From positions 1 through 43,169 of the IMG/VR virus record IMGVR_UViG_3300028392_000114: a stretch of 43,169 bases of DNA; one strand, written 5' to 3'. Of this stretch, positions 24,504 through 33,437 are shown one piece after another (the stretch's first letter is position 1; each line of letters begins with the position of its first letter). The DNA comes from a virus. The notes beneath the pieces are model-generated. The model saw only the letters and a list, made by a program, of their open reading frames with translations, made no database searches and was not told the origin of the DNA. A program made the position numbers and the translations under genes.

Positions 24504-25107
24504 CTAGATTCTTTTGTTGCTTTAAAAAATAAAAATATCTTTCATAAGAGCTTTCCGCTTCTTTTATATGCTCGTATTTAAGCGATTTTACATCTAATTC
24601 TTTATCCAAAAAATCTAAAGATTCTTTTTCGAGAGTTATTGTTTCTTTCAGCTTTAAATAATTTGATATATATTCAGTTCCAATATTGTTTTTTAAGTCT
24701 TCGAATGTCAATAAAACGTAATTAGAACAACACTTCGTCATCTCACACAAACGTCTCAACCTATAAGTGTAGTGCCTAACAGCAAATGTAGGCTTTAACT
24801 TATTGTTTAAAATCATTCTACGCAAAACACCTTCTGGACGTTTAATAACAATTATAAAAAAACAATTTGAAAAGTCTAACTTAGTAGATAAAGAATAATT
24901 ATAAAGAATCTCGTCTAAATAAAGAGCGGACCTATTTCTTTTTTTATGATCTTTTTTTGTTAAATTTAAAAGACTAATATTACTGAAATAATTATTATCT
25001 AAATCTTTGGATTTATAACCCTGAATATTAGAACACTCACACATAGCATCATACAAAACAGATGAACCTGAATAACAATGACTATTTATTAAAGTTATTT
25101 TTTTCAT
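24493..25107 (-). CDS. Sulfotransferase-like P-loop protein
   Basis: A 204-residue product beginning MKKITLINSHCYSGSSVLYD. The N-terminal strand followed by H-x3-G-S-S resembles the 5'-phosphosulfate loop of sulfotransferases (usually SGRSGSS), and FFIIVIKRPEGVLRRMI (residues about 83-99) resembles the 3'-phosphate motif (RdP.d...S). The fit is partial and a nucleotide kinase-like P-loop fold is possible. No clear ribosome site precedes the ATG. It would modify a surface carbohydrate or small molecule if active. It is divergent from the portal gene. Confidence 0.5.
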   Translation of the reverse strand: MKKITLINSHCYSGSSVLYDAMCECSNIQGYKSKDLDNNYFSNISLLNLTKKDHKKRNRSALYLDEILYNYSLSTKLDFSNCFFIIVIKRPEGVLRRMILNNKLKPTFAVRHYTYRLRRLCEMTKCCSNYVLLTFEDLKNNIGTEYISNYLKLKETITLEKESLDFLDKELDVKSLKYEHIKEAESSYERYFYFLKQQKNLVNF

Positions 25108-25177
25108 GAAAATTCTGCCGACTTATCTACTATAGATATAGAAATTAAAATTTAAAAGAGAATAAAAGAGACAAAAA

Positions 25178-28100
25178 ATGCCTATATGGAGCGACTTTTT
25201 TAAATTGTTCACATACGCTGGTGAGCAAGACCCATTATCTAAACAAAAAGACTACAGACAGTTCCAAGGAGCAGGTATAGCTCAACCGGAAGCTCTAGGA
25301 GTCGATTTTACTGGCGGCGGGCCAAATTCTGGTATGTCGAACTTCCGACAAACTACAGATATGATCGATACTACTACTCTCACCAATCGAGCGATGAGAT
25401 ATAAAGAGTACGAAAGATTAAGAAATGTCCCAGAAATAGAAATGGCAATGACAGTATTCTCAGACGAAGCATGCGTCTCAGGCGATACAAGAATATCTAC
25501 TCCATTCGGACCAATCAGTATAAAAGAATTAGTTGAGACAAAAGGGGATGAAAGATTCCTCGCATATTGTTATGATTTTGAAAAAAGAGACTACACTTTA
25601 GGCTGGGCATACGCACCCAGATATGTAAAAGATGCAAAAACATTAACAATAGTTTTTGATAACGGATCAACAATAACATGTACGCACGACCATAGAATAT
25701 TAAAAAGAGACGGTAGCTGGTGCGAAGCTGGAAAACTAAAAATGAACGATGAGCTTATGCCGTTCTACAGAAAGCCAGCAAATTTTCGTCTTACAAAATT
25801 AACTCAAAAACAATATCCAAGAATTTTTACACTCAACAAAGGATGGATACACGAAAGACAATTTGTCGATGATTGGAAGACCGGAAAAGTTGACCCAAAA
25901 AATGCCGCAATAAATAAAGCAATGAAAATGATAGGAGCCGGAATTCCTGTCGTGAAAATAGAAGAACATATGGATGTAGACTGGCACACCCTAGAAAAAT
26001 GGATGAACAGACAAGGATTTACACATAAAGAAACAAAAGAATTATTCAAACTAGAAGATAAAAGAACAATATTAAACATTCATCACAATGATGAAGAACA
26101 ACCTGTGTACGATATGTCTGTTGAAAAACACGCATGCTTCGCAACAGATAGCATCATAGTTCATAATTGTCAAAAAGATGAAACAGGAAATATATTAAAA
26201 GTATTAACTAACAACGAAGATATTAAAAAAGAAATAGAGTTCGTACTGCTACATCGCAAAATGCTCAACCTCAACAGAGCAGGATGGAGCTGGTTCAAAA
26301 GTTTGTGTATTATGGGAGATCACTTCGTAGAAACAGTAATCAATCCAGATAACCCCAAAGAAGGAATATACAAAGCAGTGCCACTACCACCAGAAACTAT
26401 GTATAGAATAGAAACTGTCAAAGGTAGAACAATAGAATATCAACAAGCAAAAGAAGGACCAGATTATCAAGCAATAATCAGAGGCCCAGTAGACGACCTA
26501 AACAATACAGAACTAAATCACACAACAGCAATACGTTTTGCTACTAATCAAATAATACATTTCAAAATCGGAGATGATAGAAAAACATTTTTTCCATACG
26601 GACAATCACTAATAGAACCAGCAAGAGGACCCGCACATAATCTAAGACTTTTAGAAGATGCAATGGTGATTTATAGGCTCTGCTTGGTTGGAGACACAAG
26701 AATCAGAACTCCAGATGGATATGCGTATATCAAGAATATTAAAAATGACGATTTTGTTTATTCTTATAATTCAATAGGCGAAACACTAAGAGCCAAAGTG
26801 ATTAATTTTGTAAATAATGGCATGAAAGATGTCTACACGGTTCGTAGCAAACATGTACAAATAACAGGAACTGCTACGCACCCCATACTTGTAAATCGAG
26901 AAGGAATCATCCAGTATGTCGATATTCAAGACTTAATCGTTGGTAAAGACAAAATCATAAATATAACTAAAGATGAGGAGTCTGAAACGGAGATACCAAA
27001 TATACTTGGAGAGACATGGGCCAAACTTGATGTCTCTCAAAGAACCGCCTTCAGAAATACAATTTATAAAAATAAATCTGCATTGATGAGAAAATGCGGA
27101 GATATAAATAGAATAAGACAGTTTCTTTATACCGAAGGTAAGGCCCTGCCTGCTGATCAAGCTAAAAAGATATGTGATGTTTTTGGTTTAGAGAAAAACA
27201 AACTTGTAACAACCAATAAAGGACAAGCAAATTCCGAAAGAATAATGCTGCCGAAGTTTGTAGATGAAGAATTTGCTAAATTATTTGGCTTCTTAATAGG
27301 CGATGGATCTATAAGGAAAAATAACTACCAATTAACTTTTTCTGCAGGCTTAGATGAAAAACAAAATGTATTTTATAAAAATATACTTGAAAAATATTTC
27401 GGCAAAGTTAGATTCGAAAGAGAAAAAAGAAGCAACAACAAGAATTTAGGCAACTATGTCGTCGACTCAACTGTTGCTTGTAAAATTTTATTGTCAATGG
27501 GCTATATCAAAGGAGTTAAAAACAAAAGAATCCCAAGCTGGGTGTTTAATGCGTCCAAGAAAATAAGAAGAGCTTTTGTAGAAGGACTATCAAATGCTGA
27601 TGGTTGCAAAAGACGCACCAAAGCCGGAACTTGGTTCTCGACTATAGAATTATGCAATAAAAACCTTGTAGAAGACACAAAGGAACTATGGTCCTCAATC
27701 GGACTCTGCTCAGGAAAAATTGTTAACAGAAAGCGTAAGGGTGGTCACGAAATTGAAAAAGGAAGAAAGATGCCACCAACCGAATGTTGGTCGGTCACAG
27801 TTTCTAATAAAGAGCTTCCAAAATATGAAAATGTAATAGCAGTAGAATATGCAGGACAAGAAGAAGTTTACGACTTAACAGTTGATAACGAAATGCATAA
27901 TTTTGTGGCAAACGGCATAATCGTTCACAACACTCGCGCTCCTGAGAGGCGTGTTTTCTACATTGACGTTGGTCAACTTCCTCCATTTAAAGCAGAAGCA
28001 TTCTTGGATCGAATTAAAGATCAGTTCAGAAAAAGAAAAGTAACAAGCAATAGAGGAAATACACCAGGTGCAAATCAAGTTGAAGAAAGATGGCAACCAC

Positions 28101-28951
28101 CCGCACAAGATGAAGATTACTGGTTGCCAACTAGACCAAATAGCAACACAAGAATAGAAACACTACCAGGGGCAGAAAATCTTGGCGAAATAGATGATGC
28201 TATCTATTTCAGAAACAAACTACTAACAGCATTAAACTTTCCTAAAAATTATTTCAATAACGAAGACCCCAATTCAACCAGAATAACATTAAGCTCACAA
28301 GATGTTAAATTCGCAAGAATGATCGAAAGATTGCAAAGCAACTTCGAAGACGGAATATTAGAACTGGCAGAAAGACACTTGCAGCTACGAGGGTTCCCAG
28401 AAAAATCTTATCAAGATTTAAAAATAAAGATGACTCCTCCATCCGACTGGAGAGAACTATCAAGAGCGGAAGTCACATCAGCAAGATATGGCAATGCAGG
28501 AACATTGAAAAGTAGCGTTCTTATGTCTGATTATGACATAATGACGAGAATTTTGAAATATGGCGAAAACGAAACAGAAGAAATGCTCGCAAGATTGAAA
28601 ATTCAAAAACTAGAAGATCTCAAACTACAAGTAATGGCACAGAATCCACAACTTCTAGGAGTGGGAATTCCAGGTCAAGAACAATCAAATCCAGAACTAG
28701 GAACACAAGCAGGTGGCCCCAACGCAATGCCACAACCAGAAGACGCAGAACAAGCTAATCTTGAGGGCCCTCAAGCTCCACAAGAGCCCACAGGCGAACA
28801 ACCACCACCTGAAACCGGTGAACAACCTGCCGAACCAACTAGTCTAGAAGATCCTTCTGAAGAAGATATTAAGAAGTACGATCTAGAACTACAAGGATAT
28901 GAAGCAGAACAAGATCTAGAAGATATAGATTATAGCGTAGGTGATGAATGA
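25178..28951 (+). CDS. 20: Portal protein (T4 gp20-like) interrupted by two inteins
   Basis: A 1257-codon frame that becomes about 608 residues after removal of two inteins (25472-26167 and 26681-27931). The extein parts match T4 gp20: IYRL followed by TRAPERRVFYIDVGQLPP, then a long helix, then ETLPGAENLGEIDD and the wing and stem regions. The C-terminal ~90 residues (Gln/Pro/Glu-rich) are an unusual extension, since T4 gp20 has 524 residues. The portal is a dodecameric ring through which the terminase packs DNA. The second intein sits exactly in the conserved RAPERR block. Failed splicing would give a non-functional portal, so splicing should be essential. The ribosome site is weak (AAAGAGA). 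Confidence 0.96.
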   Translation: MPIWSDFFKLFTYAGEQDPLSKQKDYRQFQGAGIAQPEALGVDFTGGGPNSGMSNFRQTTDMIDTTTLTNRAMRYKEYERLRNVPEIEMAMTVFSDEACVSGDTRISTPFGPISIKELVETKGDERFLAYCYDFEKRDYTLGWAYAPRYVKDAKTLTIVFDNGSTITCTHDHRILKRDGSWCEAGKLKMNDELMPFYRKPANFRLTKLTQKQYPRIFTLNKGWIHERQFVDDWKTGKVDPKNAAINKAMKMIGAGIPVVKIEEHMDVDWHTLEKWMNRQGFTHKETKELFKLEDKRTILNIHHNDEEQPVYDMSVEKHACFATDSIIVHNCQKDETGNILKVLTNNEDIKKEIEFVLLHRKMLNLNRAGWSWFKSLCIMGDHFVETVINPDNPKEGIYKAVPLPPETMYRIETVKGRTIEYQQAKEGPDYQAIIRGPVDDLNNTELNHTTAIRFATNQIIHFKIGDDRKTFFPYGQSLIEPARGPAHNLRLLEDAMVIYRLCLVGDTRIRTPDGYAYIKNIKNDDFVYSYNSIGETLRAKVINFVNNGMKDVYTVRSKHVQITGTATHPILVNREGIIQYVDIQDLIVGKDKIINITKDEESETEIPNILGETWAKLDVSQRTAFRNTIYKNKSALMRKCGDINRIRQFLYTEGKALPADQAKKICDVFGLEKNKLVTTNKGQANSERIMLPKFVDEEFAKLFGFLIGDGSIRKNNYQLTFSAGLDEKQNVFYKNILEKYFGKVRFEREKRSNNKNLGNYVVDSTVACKILLSMGYIKGVKNKRIPSWVFNASKKIRRAFVEGLSNADGCKRRTKAGTWFSTIELCNKNLVEDTKELWSSIGLCSGKIVNRKRKGGHEIEKGRKMPPTECWSVTVSNKELPKYENVIAVEYAGQEEVYDLTVDNEMHNFVANGIIVHNTRAPERRVFYIDVGQLPPFKAEAFLDRIKDQFRKRKVTSNRGNTPGANQVEERWQPPAQDEDYWLPTRPNSNTRIETLPGAENLGEIDDAIYFRNKLLTALNFPKNYFNNEDPNSTRITLSSQDVKFARMIERLQSNFEDGILELAERHLQLRGFPEKSYQDLKIKMTPPSDWRELSRAEVTSARYGNAGTLKSSVLMSDYDIMTRILKYGENETEEMLARLKIQKLEDLKLQVMAQNPQLLGVGIPGQEQSNPELGTQAGGPNAMPQPEDAEQANLEGPQAPQEPTGEQPPPETGEQPAEPTSLEDPSEEDIKKYDLELQGYEAEQDLEDIDYSVGDE
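25472..26167 (+). other. Intein 1 in the portal protein (232 aa, no LAGLIDADG endonuclease)
   Basis: It starts at Cys (CVSGDTRI, block A) and ends VHN before the next extein residue Cys (CQKDETGN). Block B is TCTHDHRIL, block F is YDMSVEKHACFA and block G is SIIVHN. The middle contains no LAGLIDADG or HNH motif. Instead it has a helix-turn-helix-like region (residues about 243-280 of the precursor, AAINKAMKMIGAGIPVVKIE then HTLEKWMNRQGF). It is therefore a mini-intein that either lost its endonuclease or carries an unfamiliar DNA-binding insert. Confidence 0.92.
26681..27931 (+). other. Intein 2 in the portal protein (417 aa, LAGLIDADG homing endonuclease)
   Basis: It begins CLVGDTRI (block A) and ends in VHN, followed by extein Thr of TRAPERR. 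Block B is GTATHPIL. The endonuclease core has two LAGLIDADG-like helices: KLFGFLIGDGSI and AFVEGLSNADGC, both with the catalytic acidic residue, so it is probably still a mobile element. Block F is YDLTVDNEMHNFVA. The nucleophile at the downstream splice site is Thr, which is allowed (+1 Ser, Thr or Cys). Confidence 0.95.
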
Positions 28952-29190
28952 TCAATTTGTTTCCTAAAATATCAATGAAGAATAAGAATATTATAAAACA
29001 ATCCTCCTCAGTAGGATGTTATCATTGTTGTAAAATATTCGATCCCAAAGAAGTAACAGAATATACAGATAATAACGAAACTGGAATATGCCCACATTGC
29101 CTCGCAGACTGTTTAGTAGGAGACAAATGTGGGTTTGTTCTAGATGAAAATATCTTGATTAAAGCAAAAAAATGTTGGTTCAATCTCTAG
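28948..29190 (+). CDS. Small zinc-ribbon protein
   Basis: An 80-residue product overlapping the portal stop as ATGA. Four Cys in CYHCC and CPHC (plus C59 and C74) form a zinc ribbon, and the pattern 'GCYHCCKIFDPKEVTEYTDN' followed by 'DENILIKAKKCWF' matches a small family of cytoplasmic ribbon proteins found in bacteria and phages. Function is unknown. It overlaps the convergent neighbour at 29180 by 11 bp. Confidence 0.7.
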   Translation: MINLFPKISMKNKNIIKQSSSVGCYHCCKIFDPKEVTEYTDNNETGICPHCLADCLVGDKCGFVLDENILIKAKKCWFNL

Positions 29191-29767
29191 ATTTTCTCTT
29201 CTTCTCTGGCTTGTCTGACTTGTTCAAAAACCCGCCACATTCACGGCACTTAGCTTTGCCAGCATTAATATCATATATTGAAGCTCTTGCTTCTGCTCCA
29301 CATCTACTGCAAATAGCTTTTGTTTCAATCAAATAAGCTTCGCCTTTGTAAGAATCAGCAGCATTAGGAACCATCGCATTAGATGGCTGCTGAGGAGAAC
29401 CGGCGTTGCCCATAGAGGCATCACCACTAGAAACATCTCCTAACCCCTTAGACGAATTAGATGAAATTCTCTTGGCAGCTCTACTAGCAGCAACACCTAG
29501 ATCTTTCAAACTATCAAAATCATGTTGAGATAACATTTGTTCCACTTGATCTTTAACTTCTGGAACACTCTGCACAATACTCTTTAACATGCCGATAGTT
29601 TGACTTCCTTTAGCTCCCAATATAAGCAAAAAAGCTTGAAGGGCCGTGTCTACAGCAGCTTCAGAATTCGCATCTAGGCTTACATTATTTGCCCCGCCAA
29701 ATATATCTTTTCCCATATTCATAGCGGACATTTCCCGCAGCTTTACATATTCTACAAATTTTCTCAT
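29180..29767 (-). CDS. Hypothetical protein with capsid-targeting-like N-terminus and C-terminal zinc ribbon
   Basis: The start MRKFVEYVKLREMSAMNM at 29767 has a strong AGGAGAG and is preferred over the frame start at 29800. The 195-residue product has a targeting-like N-terminus with L-R-E at residues 10-12, a helical middle (QTIGMLKSIVQSVPEVKDQ), a Ser/Gly/Asn linker and a zinc ribbon (CSRCGAE and CRECGG) before a basic Lys/Arg tail. Location beside the portal fits an internal head protein. No catalytic motif is visible. Confidence 0.65.
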   Translation of the reverse strand: MRKFVEYVKLREMSAMNMGKDIFGGANNVSLDANSEAAVDTALQAFLLILGAKGSQTIGMLKSIVQSVPEVKDQVEQMLSQHDFDSLKDLGVAASRAAKRISSNSSKGLGDVSSGDASMGNAGSPQQPSNAMVPNAADSYKGEAYLIETKAICSRCGAEARASIYDINAGKAKCRECGGFLNKSDKPEKKRKSRD

Positions 29768-29915
29768 CTTAACTCTCCTAAATTTTGAATGGTGATGCAT
29801 ACCTATATATCAGACGATAATAAAATAATTGAGTTATTGAAAAAAATTTAACCTAGAATTTATATATAACTCATCAGGATTTTAGGAAACCAATACACAG
29901 GGAGTCAATTGACCT

Positions 29916-31757
29916 ATGAAAAGAAAACTAATTAGTTTTGATGTGTTCAAAAAAATAGAAGAACAATCACTCACAAATGCTCAGAAAGAATTAATTGAGG
30001 CTCAAGATGTTTTGGCCGAAGCATTGGGCGTAGAAGGTCTTGAGTTGTTCACTTTTGGCGAGTCAGAAGTAACATACGAAACCCCAGACGGAACTTATAT
30101 TCACGCTACCTATACAATTAAGGATGATAGTATCATTCTTGAAAACATCGAACAACTAGTAATAGACCAAGAGAGCGAAAAAAATAGCAATCGTTCAATC
30201 ATTTCAAAAATGGTTGATTCAATCATAGACAATAAAGATGCGACCGCCGCTCACCAGTTCGAACAATATATGAGCTCGCCATCTGTAAAACGTAGCTTAA
30301 ATGAAGCGACTTGGAAAGTAACAAGCTCTAGACCAACTGGTAGACATGGATCCCAATGGCGCAAGCATCGTAATCGATCCGCTGTCGCAAAGGGAGTTAG
30401 ATCAAGACTGAAGACCTTGGCCCGTATGTCTCCAAGCCAAAAGAAACAACTCGCAAGAGAAAGAGCAAGAGCGAGAAAGAGATTGGGCGGATCAAGCAAC
30501 CCACGTGCACGTGTTTATGCAAGAAAAATCAAGAAGAGCCACATGAAAGAATGGAACAATCTTGTTGAAAATGTAATCAATTACATTAATTACAAAAACT
30601 TCGGCCCAGCAATGAATGAGTCATTTGTAAGACAAGATAATAATGGCGAAATAAACGCCATTGCAGTTCCAACCGCCCTAAAAAGGAATGAAGGCAAAGT
30701 GCTTTCTTTCAATTGGGACACACTAGACCATGAAGTCAAAGTAGTTCGTAGCAAGATGAAGAATGTTAAAGAAGACAATAACTTCGTTAAAGCAATGGCA
30801 GATCTAAAAAGATATAACAATATCTCCGACAACAGCTCGCTCGAAACAACTCTAGAAGCTATTGTCACCCGTTGGCCAGATCTAATCTACGTTACCGAAG
30901 AAGAGTTGGCAACACAGATTTCTCACGCTTTAGAATCTGCTGCTATCAAGAATTATGACGATGAAATATGCTCTTTTATGGCCGAAGCTATTCTAAGAAC
31001 CGCTCATAACGCATACACAGATCGTGTAAAGAAAATAGCTGTACTAGCCGGTGTAGAAGATGACATCACCGCAGAGTGCAGAGAATGTGAAGATGCATAC
31101 GGTAGCTTCAAGAAAGTAGTCGAACAATTCTACGTAACGCTTGATGAATCAGAATCAAAAGAACTACAAGTGTTCGTTGATCTTTTCAACGCTCTACGTG
31201 AAGTTCGTGAAATTGCTGTAGAAGCAGAAGATTCTGAAACCGTAAGAGAAACCGAAGATCTTTTAGAACAGTGTGCTGCTGTACTAAACAAAGAAAGCAA
31301 GATGGACCTAGAACTAGCAGAAGAAGTTGCTGATTATATCTCCTATTTCCTAGAAGCTAATATCGACGGAGCTTCAAACGATTGGGATGTTGTTACAACT
31401 CCTCACCACACAGTATATGGAGATCATCCATATGTAAGCAAAATGGCTAAAGTAGACGGTACCCCTTCTGTTCACAACGGTGATTGGAAAAGTGCTGCCC
31501 CTGTTAGTGACGGTAAAAGCTACAACGGTGATCTAGATGATGAAATGCAAAGCAATGGATGGAGCAATCTTGGCGGAAATGATATCTGGCCATCACTAGA
31601 TAATCCCTATGTACCAAAGGCAAGTGATTACAAAATGAAAGAGAAATCAGTTGTCGATGATGGTGATGAATTGGCACAGAATCAGTCAAATGATACTTGG
31701 CCAAATCTAAATAACCCTTACGTTAAGGGTGCAGTTATGCCCAGAGACGTCAAATAA
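29916..31757 (+). CDS. Prohead core-like internal protein (basic plus acidic regions)
   Basis: A 613-residue product between the portal and prohead protease, the slot of genes 67 and 68 in T4. The N-terminus ISFDVFKKIEEQ resembles the targeting motif, and I-E-E and L-N-E (residues 128-130) match the T4 gp21 cleavage consensus (L/I-x-E). Residues about 131-208 are extremely basic (RKHRNRSAVAKGVRSR, RERARARKRLGG) and could bind DNA; the C-terminal half is acidic. Two C-terminal repeats read WPSLDNPYV and WPNLNNPYV. I infer a packaged core protein. A ribosome site (GGGAG) is about 11 bases upstream. Confidence 0.72.
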   Translation: MKRKLISFDVFKKIEEQSLTNAQKELIEAQDVLAEALGVEGLELFTFGESEVTYETPDGTYIHATYTIKDDSIILENIEQLVIDQESEKNSNRSIISKMVDSIIDNKDATAAHQFEQYMSSPSVKRSLNEATWKVTSSRPTGRHGSQWRKHRNRSAVAKGVRSRLKTLARMSPSQKKQLARERARARKRLGGSSNPRARVYARKIKKSHMKEWNNLVENVINYINYKNFGPAMNESFVRQDNNGEINAIAVPTALKRNEGKVLSFNWDTLDHEVKVVRSKMKNVKEDNNFVKAMADLKRYNNISDNSSLETTLEAIVTRWPDLIYVTEEELATQISHALESAAIKNYDDEICSFMAEAILRTAHNAYTDRVKKIAVLAGVEDDITAECRECEDAYGSFKKVVEQFYVTLDESESKELQVFVDLFNALREVREIAVEAEDSETVRETEDLLEQCAAVLNKESKMDLELAEEVADYISYFLEANIDGASNDWDVVTTPHHTVYGDHPYVSKMAKVDGTPSVHNGDWKSAAPVSDGKSYNGDLDDEMQSNGWSNLGGNDIWPSLDNPYVPKASDYKMKEKSVVDDGDELAQNQSNDTWPNLNNPYVKGAVMPRDVK

Positions 31758-31778
31758 TTTTTAAAAAGGAGTACGTCA

Positions 31779-32468
31779 ATGGATCCCACAAAACTAACAC
31801 TGTTTGTAGATAGCTGCAACCACTCTGGATTTACCTTAGACCTTAATGAGTCCACCGATAAAGGACTAACAAGCTTTAAAGGTAAATTCCAAGAAGCAGA
31901 AGCAGTTAATAAAAATAAAAGAATATACCCATACGCTGTGCTAGATGAGAATGTCAAGAAATTGGTACCTATCATCGAAGCACGAGGATTAGTAGGCGAA
32001 TTAGATCACCCAGCAGATAGTATAATTCATTTTGAAAAATGTTCACACATTATTACTAAGCTATGGTGGGAAGGTAATAGCCTAATGGGGCAAGGAGAAA
32101 TTCTCAACACTCCTCACGGAAGAATACTAAGAAGTCTTCTAAATGATGGTGTGAGAATTGGAATCAGCAGCCGTGGCGTAGGCAACGGTAGGAATGACGA
32201 GAATGGAATTTTGGTAATTGGCGAAAGTTATAAGCTAATCACTTTTGACGCCGTAGCCGATCCGAGCACCTATTCTGCTTTCCAGGAGAAAGTAGTAGGT
32301 AAGAAAGAAAGTTTCGATCCAACAGTAACAAGATCTTCTTTTGTAGAAAAAAACTCTGCAAAAAATAACAGTAGCTGCATACATACTGTTAACAAAGAAG
32401 CACTTGTCGCTTGCTTGGGTGGAATTATTGAACAAAAGACAAATAACATTAAGAAAAAACTTAATTAA
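31779..32468 (+). CDS. 21: Prohead protease (T4 gp21-like)
   Basis: A 229-residue product with AAAAAGGAG upstream. The catalytic pair of the herpes-assemblin-like serine protease fold is visible: H77 in VGELDHPAD and S130 in RIGISSRGVG. It would mature the prohead by cutting scaffold, core and capsid proteins after (L/I)-x-E. The gene sits in the T4 order before scaffold and capsid. The C-terminal segment after residue 175 is probably a cleavable tail. Confidence 0.95.
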   Translation: MDPTKLTLFVDSCNHSGFTLDLNESTDKGLTSFKGKFQEAEAVNKNKRIYPYAVLDENVKKLVPIIEARGLVGELDHPADSIIHFEKCSHIITKLWWEGNSLMGQGEILNTPHGRILRSLLNDGVRIGISSRGVGNGRNDENGILVIGESYKLITFDAVADPSTYSAFQEKVVGKKESFDPTVTRSSFVEKNSAKNNSSCIHTVNKEALVACLGGIIEQKTNNIKKKLN

Positions 32469-32514
32469 TGTTAAAAAAAGAAAAACAACAACCCGTTAAG
32501 TTAGGAGTAGGCTA

Positions 32515-33405
32515 ATGGATAAAATAGTAGAAGCATTAAAAAAACTTTTGCCCGAAACCGAAGTTAATGAAGTTTCATCCGCAGTGCAACAAATGCTAGA
32601 GTCAGCTAAATCAGATCTAGAGGCGGAGTTCAATCAAAAACTTGAAGAAGCCTATGTTGAACTTTCAAGCGAAGTTGCAGAAGCAGAACAAGTAGCAGAA
32701 AAAGGATACGAAGAAGCATACGCAATAATTGCCGATCTACGTAACCGCTTAGAACTTCAAGGTGAAGAATATAAGGCTGCACTCGAAGAAGGATACGAAG
32801 AAGCATACGAAATGCTAAAAGGTGAAAAAGGCAAGAATCAAAAACTCGAAGTAGAAATGTACGAAGAGTATGATAATAAACTTGCTGAGATGAAAGAGTA
32901 TATTGTAGATAAAGTTGACCAGTTCCTACAGTTTAAAGGTCAAGAGATTTATGAACAAGCCAAACGTGAAATCATCAACGATCCACGTATGGTCGAACAT
33001 AAAGTAGCTCTCAATAAGATCGTAGATATTACTGCCAACTACCTCTCTGATGATGGTTTCGCTGCTGTCTCTTCAGCAAAAGTTGAAGAAGCAAATAAAT
33101 CAATCGAAGAAATGAAAGGACAGCTTCGCATTATGGAAGCTAGAAACATCAGACTTTCAACCGAAAACACTAAGCTAAACGAATCAGTTCGCCAAGCTCA
33201 CGATGTAATTACTGAAAGCCGCAAAGTCGTTACGCAAACTAGAAAAGAAGCCGTAATGAACGAACAGAAAGAAAGAACCGAAAAAGCAAAGAATGTAACG
33301 GGGAGAGGAAGGTCGGATGATGGTGTGGTCATATCGGAATATGCATCACAAAACTCTGGAACAGATCAATTATTGATCCTATCCGGACTAAAACAAGCTC
33401 AATAA
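32515..33405 (+). CDS. 22: Prohead scaffold protein (T4 gp22-like)
   Basis: A 296-residue, Glu- and Lys-rich coiled-coil protein with TTAGGAG upstream. Two near-identical segments, GYEEAYAIIADLRNRLE and GYEEAYEMLKGEKGKNQ, sit about 30 residues apart. It lies between the prohead protease and the capsid gene, as in T4. It would form the core of the prohead and be degraded by the protease. The C-terminus LLILSGLKQAQ resembles the C-terminus of the ParB-like protein at 36572. Confidence 0.9.
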   Translation: MDKIVEALKKLLPETEVNEVSSAVQQMLESAKSDLEAEFNQKLEEAYVELSSEVAEAEQVAEKGYEEAYAIIADLRNRLELQGEEYKAALEEGYEEAYEMLKGEKGKNQKLEVEMYEEYDNKLAEMKEYIVDKVDQFLQFKGQEIYEQAKREIINDPRMVEHKVALNKIVDITANYLSDDGFAAVSSAKVEEANKSIEEMKGQLRIMEARNIRLSTENTKLNESVRQAHDVITESRKVVTQTRKEAVMNEQKERTEKAKNVTGRGRSDDGVVISEYASQNSGTDQLLILSGLKQAQ

Positions 33406-33437
33406 GTTTAAAACTCTAATTAAATTAGAAGGATTAC

